Positions 21,481-28,905 of a DNA stretch of 28,905 bases are shown one piece after another. The DNA lies in contig JBJEPQ010000052.1 of NCBI GenBank assembly GCA_051881315.1, positions 1 through 28,905 on the forward strand, given 5' to 3'. The position numbers and the translations under genes were made by a program. How positions within the stretch are numbered: position 1 is the first letter of the stretch; every line of letters starts with the position of its first letter. This DNA comes from CAG-488 sp051881315 (lineage in GTDB: Bacteria > Bacillota > Clostridia > Oscillospirales > Acutalibacteraceae). Under the pieces are notes generated by a model. The model made no database searches. It had not been told where the DNA came from and saw only the letters and a program-made list of their open reading frames with translations.

Positions 21481-23085
21481 ATGAAAAAGACTGTTTCAAT
21501 CCTTCTTTGCATCGCAATGTTTTTAACTTTTATACCGCTGACGGTTTTTGCCACGTCGGGCAAGACCTACTATATCGACAGCATATCGGGCGACGATTCT
21601 TCGCTCGGTACAAGCTCGGATCAGGCGTGGAAAACGACCGCCAATGTCGCTTCTCTTGAGCTGAAAGCGGGCGACAGGGTGCTTTTTAAAAGGGGAGGAA
21701 CATACGACTGTACGCTTACCCTGACCTGTTCGGGCACCGAGGAAAACCCTATTATAATCTCAGCCTACGGCGAGGGTGAAAGACCTCTGCTTACAACCGA
21801 CGAAAGAAATGCCGTTCTGAAGCTCTTTGACTGCGATTATGTCACGGTTTCGGATTTTGAGATCACGGCGCATAACGGCGGCGGAATCTGGGTTGACGCA
21901 TTGACGAAAAATTCCTGCGGAGTGACCTTGGATAATATCATCTTCCACGATATGCAGAATTATAAGGTCAGAACAAGGGATAACTTTTCCGAAGGTCCGG
22001 TATCGGGCAGAGCGGCTGTCGTGGTAAGGCGATACGGAAATGCGCTTTATTCCGTTGACGATTTTACAGCGATTAACTGCGAGATTTACGACTGCGGTAA
22101 CGGAATATTTTTTACGGGTGATTCTTCTCATCCCAATAAAAATTCTCTTGTAAAAAACGTTTATCTTCACGATCTTGACGGCGAAGCTGTTGTGCTTGAA
22201 AGCTGTGACGGTGCGCTTGTAACAAACTGCCGTGCGATTGACTGCTGTCAGGGCGAGGGAGTTGACGAAAACGGCGAAATTCTCTATTACATAGCCGCTA
22301 TGTGGTTCCATTATTCAAGCAACTGCACAATACAGTTCTGTGAAATTGCAGGTCAGAAGTGCGTCGGAGACGGTATGACGGTTGATTTTGATCATTGGTC
22401 GTTCAACTGTACCTATCAGTATATTTACTCTCACGACAACACGAGCTTTATGGTAAATAATTCGAAGGACGATAACCCGAACAGCGGCAACACCGTCCGT
22501 TACTGTCTCTCAGTAAACGACGGCGGCAGGAGCAGACTGAGCACCAACGCAGGGGAATATAACTTCAATTTCTATAACAACACCATTGTCGGCTGCGGTG
22601 ATTTCAATTTAGATGACACATTTAATTCGATAATTGCAAACAACATAATTATACCCAAAAAGGGCAGCAGGATATCCTATAATTCCTCGGAGATTAAGGA
22701 ATCGGGAACGGTATTCACCAATAACTGCTATTATAATACGATGACTCCGTTGATTGAGACGAACTCCTACAACGTTCTGCCGGGATTTACCTCGGACGAT
22801 CTTTCCGATCCGAACAGCTTCAAGCTCTCTGCCGCATCTCCGCTTATAGGCGCAGGATATGAGATAGAGGACAACGGCGACAAAGACTTTTTCGGAAACG
22901 AGATAACAAGCAACAACATCGGCTGTTACGGCGGCAACGGCACCGATGCTCAATACAAAACGGAATGTCTTATTAAGAAAGCTTACAGAAACATTAAATA
23001 TGTATTTGAGGCTGTAATTATAGAATTAAAGTACGATATCAACCGCCTTATAAGAAAAATCGAAAAAAGAATTAAAGAAAACTGA
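21481..23085 (+). CDS. Secreted right-handed parallel beta-helix protein
   Basis: A 534-aa exported protein. The signal peptide covers about residues 1-25 (basic start, hydrophobic core, VFA before the cleavage site). The N-terminal TYYIDSISGDDSSLGTS and AGDRVLFKRGGTY are typical of pectate-lyase-like parallel beta-helix proteins, followed by successive coils such as YVTVSDFEITAHNGGGIWV, NCEIYDCGNGIFF and FNFYNNTIVGC. It is probably a polysaccharide lyase or glycan-binding protein, but catalytic residues could not be assigned. The last 45 or so residues (YKTECLIKKAYRNIKYV onward) form a basic amphipathic helix outside the helix fold. The GH38 gene follows after 32 nt. Confidence 0.85.
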   Translation: MKKTVSILLCIAMFLTFIPLTVFATSGKTYYIDSISGDDSSLGTSSDQAWKTTANVASLELKAGDRVLFKRGGTYDCTLTLTCSGTEENPIIISAYGEGERPLLTTDERNAVLKLFDCDYVTVSDFEITAHNGGGIWVDALTKNSCGVTLDNIIFHDMQNYKVRTRDNFSEGPVSGRAAVVVRRYGNALYSVDDFTAINCEIYDCGNGIFFTGDSSHPNKNSLVKNVYLHDLDGEAVVLESCDGALVTNCRAIDCCQGEGVDENGEILYYIAAMWFHYSSNCTIQFCEIAGQKCVGDGMTVDFDHWSFNCTYQYIYSHDNTSFMVNNSKDDNPNSGNTVRYCLSVNDGGRSRLSTNAGEYNFNFYNNTIVGCGDFNLDDTFNSIIANNIIIPKKGSRISYNSSEIKESGTVFTNNCYYNTMTPLIETNSYNVLPGFTSDDLSDPNSFKLSAASPLIGAGYEIEDNGDKDFFGNEITSNNIGCYGGNGTDAQYKTECLIKKAYRNIKYVFEAVIIELKYDINRLIRKIEKRIKEN

Positions 23086-23117
23086 TTGACGGAATACAAA
23101 AGCAGAGGAACAGAAAT

Positions 23118-26100
23118 ATGATGTTAAACGATCTGACTACTAAAAAAATTGAAAAGATGCTCAGCCTTCTTAAAGAGCAGATTACACCTGTCAGGATAAA
23201 AATTGACGGGGTAAAAACAAAGGAATGCGGTTACAAAACCGACAACAACGTGCCGACCGACACGGATAGCTGGGCTTCTTTCGGTGAAGATGAAAGCTGG
23301 GGAATGAAGCCGGAGGAACACCGCTGGTTTTATTTCAGACTTAAAATACCTCAGGAGCTAAAGGGCGCAGATACCGAGCTTTATATTGCCTCAACCGATA
23401 TGTACGGCAGTCATTGGAATCCGCAGTTTCTTTTGTATATTAACGGCAAGCTGATTCGGGGAATGGATTCAAATCACCGCTATGTTAAAATAGATTCAAC
23501 CGTAGCGGAATACGATATTCATGTCTACGCTTACAGTATGCCGCAGGGCGAAAAAAGCGAGTTCCACTGTGAGCTTTGTGTTTTTCAGCGTGATGTCGAA
23601 AGGCTGTTTTTCAATATCGTAGTCCCGTTTGAAGCCTTGGTCATTCTTGACAAGCAGTCAAAGGATTACAACACGATAAAAACATATATGCACGAAGCCG
23701 TTAATATGCTTGACTGGCGCAGACCGGGTGAAGATAGCTTTATTGACTCCGTTAAAAGGGCAAACGAATTTCTTAAAAATGAGTTTTATAAGAAAGAATG
23801 TTACGATAACGGCGAGCTTGTTTCCTGTATAGGTCATACTCATATTGATGTTGCGTGGCGCTGGACTTACGACCAGTCTAAGGAGAAGGTTCAGAGAACT
23901 TTTTCAACCGTTGTTGAGATGATGAAAGAATATCCCGAATATAAATTTATGTCGTCACAGCCTCAGCTTTTTGAGTTTTTGAAGCAGGAGGCTCCCGAGG
24001 TTTATGCGGATATTAAAGAGCTTGTCCGTCAGGGACGCATTGAGCCTGAGGGAGGTATGTGGCTGGAGGCTGACTGCAATCTTATAAGCGGAGAGAGCTT
24101 TGTCCGTCAGTTCCTTTTCGGCAAAAGATTTTTTAAAGAGGAATTTGACAAGGATAATCATATCCTTTGGCTGCCCGATGTTTTCGGTTACAGTGCGTCC
24201 ATGCCTCAGATTCTCAGAAAATGCGGAATTGACACTTTTGTAACGTCCAAAATAAGCTGGAATGAGTTTAACCGTATGCCGTATGACAATTTCAACTGGT
24301 ACGGTATTGACGGCACTCCGGTTTTCGTAGCGTTCATGACAGCCGTTGATATTGCAAACGGCGATTTTGAGCGCACGTCCTATACACCGAGACTCAACAC
24401 ATCTCATACCAAAGGCTCTTATGAGCGTTATGAGCCAAAGGAGCTTAACTCAAACACCTTGCTGACCTTCGGTCAGGGTGACGGAGGCGGCGGACCGGTT
24501 GACGACGACATTGAGTATTATGAGAGAATGAAGTACGGTATTCCGGGCATGCCGATGACAAAGATTGAGTTTGCCGGAGATTATCTTGACAGGGTACGCT
24601 CAAAGCTTGAAAACGATCCGAGACTGCCGAAGTGGGTAGGCGAGCTTTATCTTGAGTTTCACAGGGGCACTTATACCTCCGTTGCCAAGAATAAAAAGAA
24701 CAACAGAAAAAGCGAGATCCTTTATCAGAACGCCGAGGCAATGGCTTACACCGCAAAGCTTCTGACGGGCGCAGAATACGATCAGGAAACGCTCAACAGC
24801 GGCTGGAAGCTGATTTTGTTAAATCAGTTCCACGATATTCTGCCCGGCTCGTCAATAAAATCCGTTTATGATAAATGCGACGAAGATTACGCCGAGATAT
24901 TTGACAAGGGAAATACCGTTTTAAACGGTGCATATGATGCGATTGTTAATAATATCAAAACGGACGGCGGATTGGTTGTATTTAATCCGAACTCGTTTGA
25001 GGACAGTGCGGCTGTTGAATACGGCGGCAAGATGATTTACGCCGAAAATATACCGCCAAAGGGCTACAGGGTTATTAAGCCCGAACAGAGCAAGGCGGAG
25101 TATTCTCTCAACGGCAGAGTGCTTGAAACCAAATATTACATTGTTGAATTTGCCGAGGATTACACTATCAGCCGACTTTATGATAAAGAAAATGACTGCG
25201 AGGTTCTAAGAGATGGCGGCAGAGGAAACGTTATTCAGGCATATGAGGACTATCCCTACGAACATGACGCGTGGGAGCTTTCTAATTATTATGAGGAAAA
25301 GTATTATGAGATAAACTCGGTTGAAAGCGTACAGCCGTTTGACGAGGGCGAACGCTTCGGAATTATTGTTAAAAGGAAGTTCCTTGACTCCGATTTTGAA
25401 CAGAAAATCTGTTTCTACAATCATTCAAGGCGCATTGACTTTATTACTCTTTCCGACTGGAAACAGGAGCACTACATGGTCAAAGCGGCATTTGACACAG
25501 ACATCAACACAAACAAGGCGGTTTATGACATTCAGTTTGGCCATATCGAACGCCCGACTCACCGAAACACCTCATGGGATGCGGCAAAGTTCGAGGTATG
25601 CGCTCACAAGTTTATGGATATGAGCGAATACGGTTACGGAGTCAGTCTTCTTAATGACTGTAAATACGGTCATAATGTTAAGGACGGAACTATGAAGCTT
25701 TCGCTCTTTAAGTGTGCAACCCATCCCGATCCCGACGCAGATAAGATTTTGCACTCTTTTACATATTCGCTTTATCCGCACTCAGGGGATTTCAGAGAGG
25801 CAGGCACAATTAAGCAGGCCTACAGTCTTAACAATCCGATGCAAGTCTTTGAGATCGGAAAACAGGAAGGCAGTCTGCCCGAGGAGTTCTCTTTTGTTAA
25901 ATGCTCGGCAGAAAACTTTATAATCGAAACGATTAAAAAAGCCGAGGACAGCGATTCTCTGATTATAAGAGGATATGAGAGCTGGAATAAGCGCACGTCT
26001 GTTCGCCTTGATTTCGGCTTTGACGTCAGCTCCGCCTGCCTTTGCGGAGCTTTGGAGGACGAGCTTGAGCCGCTCACAGTAAACTCCAACAGCCTCTCCT

Positions 26101-26153
26101 TTAAAGCAAAGCCTTTTGAGATAATAACCGTTAAAATAAATTTAAAATTTTGA
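23118..26153 (+). CDS. GH38 alpha-mannosidase
   Basis: A 1011-aa cytosolic enzyme hydrolysing terminal alpha-mannosides. The catalytic domain has zinc ligands H240 and D244 in CIGHTHIDVAWRW, the nucleophile D354 in LWLPDVFGYSASMPQ and the zinc-ligand H572 in NQFHDILPGSS. The region QGDGGGGP near 453-460 also fits family GH38. The N-terminal 230 residues form the family's helper domain, and the C-terminal part (about 600 on) is the beta-sandwich. No signal peptide is seen, so it acts on imported oligosaccharides. It starts ATG ATG, with GAGGAAC upstream. It forms an operon with the secreted beta-helix protein. Linkage preference is not readable from sequence. Confidence 0.95.
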   Translation: MMLNDLTTKKIEKMLSLLKEQITPVRIKIDGVKTKECGYKTDNNVPTDTDSWASFGEDESWGMKPEEHRWFYFRLKIPQELKGADTELYIASTDMYGSHWNPQFLLYINGKLIRGMDSNHRYVKIDSTVAEYDIHVYAYSMPQGEKSEFHCELCVFQRDVERLFFNIVVPFEALVILDKQSKDYNTIKTYMHEAVNMLDWRRPGEDSFIDSVKRANEFLKNEFYKKECYDNGELVSCIGHTHIDVAWRWTYDQSKEKVQRTFSTVVEMMKEYPEYKFMSSQPQLFEFLKQEAPEVYADIKELVRQGRIEPEGGMWLEADCNLISGESFVRQFLFGKRFFKEEFDKDNHILWLPDVFGYSASMPQILRKCGIDTFVTSKISWNEFNRMPYDNFNWYGIDGTPVFVAFMTAVDIANGDFERTSYTPRLNTSHTKGSYERYEPKELNSNTLLTFGQGDGGGGPVDDDIEYYERMKYGIPGMPMTKIEFAGDYLDRVRSKLENDPRLPKWVGELYLEFHRGTYTSVAKNKKNNRKSEILYQNAEAMAYTAKLLTGAEYDQETLNSGWKLILLNQFHDILPGSSIKSVYDKCDEDYAEIFDKGNTVLNGAYDAIVNNIKTDGGLVVFNPNSFEDSAAVEYGGKMIYAENIPPKGYRVIKPEQSKAEYSLNGRVLETKYYIVEFAEDYTISRLYDKENDCEVLRDGGRGNVIQAYEDYPYEHDAWELSNYYEEKYYEINSVESVQPFDEGERFGIIVKRKFLDSDFEQKICFYNHSRRIDFITLSDWKQEHYMVKAAFDTDINTNKAVYDIQFGHIERPTHRNTSWDAAKFEVCAHKFMDMSEYGYGVSLLNDCKYGHNVKDGTMKLSLFKCATHPDPDADKILHSFTYSLYPHSGDFREAGTIKQAYSLNNPMQVFEIGKQEGSLPEEFSFVKCSAENFIIETIKKAEDSDSLIIRGYESWNKRTSVRLDFGFDVSSACLCGALEDELEPLTVNSNSLSFKAKPFEIITVKINLKF

Positions 26154-26162
26154 TGAATTGAC

Positions 26163-26206
26163 AATCCCTCAGTCAGCTTCGCTGACAGCTCCCTTACAAG
26201 GGAGCC
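26163..26206 (-). repeat. Palindromic intergenic repeat (two-hairpin, MITE/REP-like)
   Basis: Read on the minus strand it has GGCTCCCTTG/TAAGGGAGC, then TGTCAGC-GAA-GCTGAC, then GAGGGATT, the same plan as the element at 2252-2309. It begins 9 nt after the GH38 stop and may act as its terminator or mRNA 3' end. Confidence 0.65.
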
Positions 26207-26660
26207 GAAAAGTTACTTCAAAACTTGAAATGATATCATCTAAAATCTAACAACTAATGTCTAAAGTCTATTTTGGGGAAGGCTGATAATAAGACTTTAG
26301 ATATTATGTCGAAAAGTGTATTTCAATGTCATAATATATTCAATAGCTTTAATAATCAATATATCAAATTTGAAAAAGAGTATAATTTTTTAATTAAATC
26401 AACAAAAATATTGAAAAAAGATTGAAAACAATTTTATATATTTTCAAAAAAGAAACTAAATATTGAGAAAATATGATGAGTAGAATGTATATTTGTGAAA
26501 AATAATGAAATGTCATATAAAAAAATATATATATCGTCTAAAAAGAATGAGATTTGTTGGATTTTATTGAATCATTATTATTTTATGTGTTAATATTTAA
26601 ACAAAAATGGGTTATTGTAAGAAATCTTATCAACTTATTTTGATATATAGGAGGATAAAT
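26207..26660 (+). other. AT-rich non-coding stretch upstream of the large secreted protein
   Basis: About 450 nt of very AT-rich sequence with no convincing ORF. A possible promoter is TTGAAT (26567-26572), 17 nt, TTAATA (26590-26595), with TGTG before the -10. The stretch ends with TAGGAGGATAAAT, the ribosome site of the next gene. No conserved RNA structure was recognised. Confidence 0.5.
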
Positions 26661-28905
26661 ATGAAAAACAAACTCAAAAAATTCGGAAGAAGTATATTGA
26701 GCTCTGTTCTTTGCCTTGCTATGCTTCTCACTACTCTTGTTTTTTTCGATATCGGATCGGTATTATCCGACGCTGTGGTTGGGGTTACGTCAAATACTCC
26801 GACGGGCGAAGCGTCGAATCAGGTCATTTTCTATGTGCCGGAGGTTATCTATTTAGCTCCGACAACAGCTTCAACGTCAAGCTTTCAGTATGAGCTTGAT
26901 GTCAAGCTTGATTCAAACAACAACTATGTGCCCGATGGTTCATACAATGCAATCGGAGCGAAAGATTCTATTTATTTCTCCTATGCATACGCTTCGAATA
27001 TTACGCTGAGCTATGCCTGGTACAGCGGTTCATCGGGTACTCTTACGATAAACGGTCTTACAACTTCCTCAAGCGGTTCATCGCTTACAAGTAAGATCAC
27101 TGGCGGTACAGCCGCATATTCCTCCGGTACAACGCAGTACATTTGGTGGACTGTTACATATACCGACACAGTCGATCATATAGAAAAAACCGTCAATCAG
27201 ATGACGGGTGTTTATTCGCCTCTTATCAATACAGTTCTTGGTTTGACGGATAGCTATTCCTATAGCGGAACTTCATACCGTTATGCTCATGTCGGATCGG
27301 CAATTTTCGGCGTTAATAAAATTACATCAAATCATTATGCAAATACTATATACCTGGGTTCGGATACATTTGATTCTTGGGATCACTCTGTCGACTGTCA
27401 AGGTACATATATTCAAAAATCATTCCCGACTAAGACGGCACTTGTAACATCAGGTAATCTTGCTGTTCCTTATTGGTGTGTTCAGCACGATTCGTCCGGT
27501 ACAGCAAGTAACTCTCCTGATAATTCAACAAAAACTAACCATCCACATAATTATATTACCGAGAACTCATCAACATCTTCCGGTGCTTCCTGTTGGTTTT
27601 CCAGAACGGACAGTGACGATATATATTACATCGGAGGTTCCGGAACAATATTTTTTGACAGCTCGCGTCAGACTAAATTTGCCGATGTACCGAACTTTGA
27701 AATTTATACGGATATAATCGGTGTTAACAGTTCCGGTTCTTTGAAAGCAGACTCTATTTATTATGGCGGCTATTACACAGGTACTTTCGCAAATCTTACT
27801 TCGTCGGGTAATGATTTTACGAATGAAGTTGTTTATTTAGGTATTGATAAAGGCGGTTCTTCAAGATATACCGTTGAAGTAGGCAACGGTTTTCGCGGCT
27901 CGCCTTATGGCTGTACCAACAGCAATGTTACATATCAGAGCGGGTCAAAAACAACATTTGAAAATGAAGCTCTTGTAAACGGTAAAGGCTTGGTAAATTA
28001 CAGCCGTTCTTCAATCAGACGAAGCGGTACAAACTGGTGGTGTTCCGCTGTTTCGATCGTATCTTTTACCGGTGTTAATAAAGCATCTCTCCGTACCGAG
28101 ATTGCCAACTGTATAAAGTATTCAAGCGTTATTCAGGATTGTTTCTATTCGACAAGTAATAACCAGTATTCAGGTTACAAAACATATCTTGCCAACGCAA
28201 TGAAAAACCTTTGTAATGTCACTGAAACATATGTTTCCTACACTCCTTACACAACATATGTTCAGAATAATCTTCTTTCAACAAGTGATGATAATAACTA
28301 TTCACGAGGCGGCTGCTTAAATGCAGGCGGATATCTCTGGCTCAAGCAGTACACAGCAAAGATTTTCCCGACCTCAACAAGCGGCACTTATACTTTGAAT
28401 TCTCTTTCTGAAACAAGCTCTTCAAAGTTCAGAACCCTTGACACGCTCTCTGTCACAAAGGACACTTACACCGGTTATACTTACCTCGGTCTTTCAAAGT
28501 GTTCTCTTAACAAGAATACACAGACGAGTGACTCTGACTCTGCTCCTGCTGCGACAAATGCAGTTTTCAGCAAATCCTCCGGCGCATCGTTAACTTCATC
28601 GGAAATGGCTCTTTCTTCTTCGGGAACGAACAATTCCACCGGTGAGGTTATTGATACATCTGCCGGCACGGTCAATAATAAGCACGCAACTATTCAATCA
28701 AAGTATTACACTTACTATTATTTGGCGAACACCTACACAATAAACTACAACCTCGACGGCGGTACAGCGGGAACGAATACGCCGACATCGGCGACATATG
28801 ATGTGCCGTTTGCGGTAAGCCCTCCGACGAAGAGCGGCTACAAGTTTGTAGGCTGGACGGTAACGAGCGGACTTAATACCTCGACAGCGAAGTACGGCAA
28901 CACGT
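26661..28905 (+). CDS. Large secreted protein with Listeria-Bacteroides repeat (partial, runs off the right edge)
   Basis: An open frame of 748 codons from ATG (AGGAGG 7 nt upstream) with no stop before the edge. The N terminus is a signal peptide (MKNKLKKFGRSILSSVLCLAMLL is split here as MKNKLKKFGR then SILSSVLCLAMLL). The following 650 or so residues are rich in Ser, Thr, Gly, Tyr and Asn and poor in charge, with several Cys and repeated Y/S-rich beta-like segments, suggesting a surface or secreted adhesin-like protein. From about residue 692, TINYNLDGGTAGTN, PPTKSGYKFVGWTV and later sequence match a Listeria-Bacteroides repeat (Flg_new, InlB B-repeat type), often found in tandem. The C-terminal anchoring signal is off the window. 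Ligand unknown. Confidence 0.85.
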   Translation, partial: MKNKLKKFGRSILSSVLCLAMLLTTLVFFDIGSVLSDAVVGVTSNTPTGEASNQVIFYVPEVIYLAPTTASTSSFQYELDVKLDSNNNYVPDGSYNAIGAKDSIYFSYAYASNITLSYAWYSGSSGTLTINGLTTSSSGSSLTSKITGGTAAYSSGTTQYIWWTVTYTDTVDHIEKTVNQMTGVYSPLINTVLGLTDSYSYSGTSYRYAHVGSAIFGVNKITSNHYANTIYLGSDTFDSWDHSVDCQGTYIQKSFPTKTALVTSGNLAVPYWCVQHDSSGTASNSPDNSTKTNHPHNYITENSSTSSGASCWFSRTDSDDIYYIGGSGTIFFDSSRQTKFADVPNFEIYTDIIGVNSSGSLKADSIYYGGYYTGTFANLTSSGNDFTNEVVYLGIDKGGSSRYTVEVGNGFRGSPYGCTNSNVTYQSGSKTTFENEALVNGKGLVNYSRSSIRRSGTNWWCSAVSIVSFTGVNKASLRTEIANCIKYSSVIQDCFYSTSNNQYSGYKTYLANAMKNLCNVTETYVSYTPYTTYVQNNLLSTSDDNNYSRGGCLNAGGYLWLKQYTAKIFPTSTSGTYTLNSLSETSSSKFRTLDTLSVTKDTYTGYTYLGLSKCSLNKNTQTSDSDSAPAATNAVFSKSSGASLTSSEMALSSSGTNNSTGEVIDTSAGTVNNKHATIQSKYYTYYYLANTYTINYNLDGGTAGTNTPTSATYDVPFAVSPPTKSGYKFVGWTVTSGLNTSTAKYGNT

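Noticed and set aside
26711..26893. Short plus-strand frame inside the start of the large secreted gene
   Set aside because: It is out of frame with the continuous 748-codon frame that has a proper ribosome site and signal peptide.

Overview
The window looks like a chromosomal segment of a low-to-moderate GC Bacillota. It most resembles a gut anaerobe of class Clostridia, in the Ruminococcaceae/Oscillospiraceae neighbourhood. The basis is strong AGGAGG-type ribosome sites, TTGACA/TATAAT promoters, an intramembrane-sensing BceS-type histidine kinase, Amt fused to PII, a Listeria-Bacteroides (InlB B-type) repeat in a secreted protein, and palindromic 'CTCCCTTG...GAGGGATT' intergenic repeats. 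The taxonomic placement is inference. No rRNA, tRNA, phage, transposase or CRISPR genes were seen.

Layout. 1-440: an AT-rich non-coding array of eight degenerate direct repeats around GTGAGT, about 51 nt apart in an A/B alternation, closed by a plus-strand terminator. 450-2118 (minus): a two-component system (kinase and OmpR-type regulator) without its usual ABC transporter. 2389-6036 (minus): glycolysis genes gpmI, tpiA and pgk. 6309-8638 (plus): serC and serA, which draw 3-phosphoglycerate, the product of pgk, into serine; the two groups diverge from about 6040-6300. 8761-9570: an alkaline-phosphatase-superfamily protein, convergent with zero spacing to a GH36-like glycosidase that is coupled to an SDR oxidoreductase (9571-11907, minus). 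12041-12803 (plus): a DUF4186 protein overlapping a divergent peptide deformylase. 12871-14172 (minus): a metallo-beta-lactamase-fold protein.

14373-17972 (plus): a four-gene overlapping operon of a small siroheme/4Fe-4S reductase-like protein followed by an iron-chelate/heme/cobalamin-type ABC importer (lipoprotein, FecCD-type permease, ATPase). 17992-19982: an ammonium transporter fused to a PII domain, preceded by a roughly 150-nt structured leader with an intrinsic terminator that competes with an ANTAR-type hexaloop hairpin. 20045-21346: an FAD oxidoreductase with a C-terminal Rieske domain. 21481-26153: a secreted parallel beta-helix protein and a GH38 alpha-mannosidase, a glycan-degradation pair. 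26661 to the right edge: the first 748 codons of a large secreted Ser/Thr/Tyr-rich protein whose visible end enters a Listeria-Bacteroides repeat.

The strongest candidates for something undescribed are the repeat array at 1-410, where five of eight copies carry an ATG with a stop exactly three codons on, the amt leader RNA, and the siroheme-protein/ABC-importer operon with a palindrome inside its promoter.
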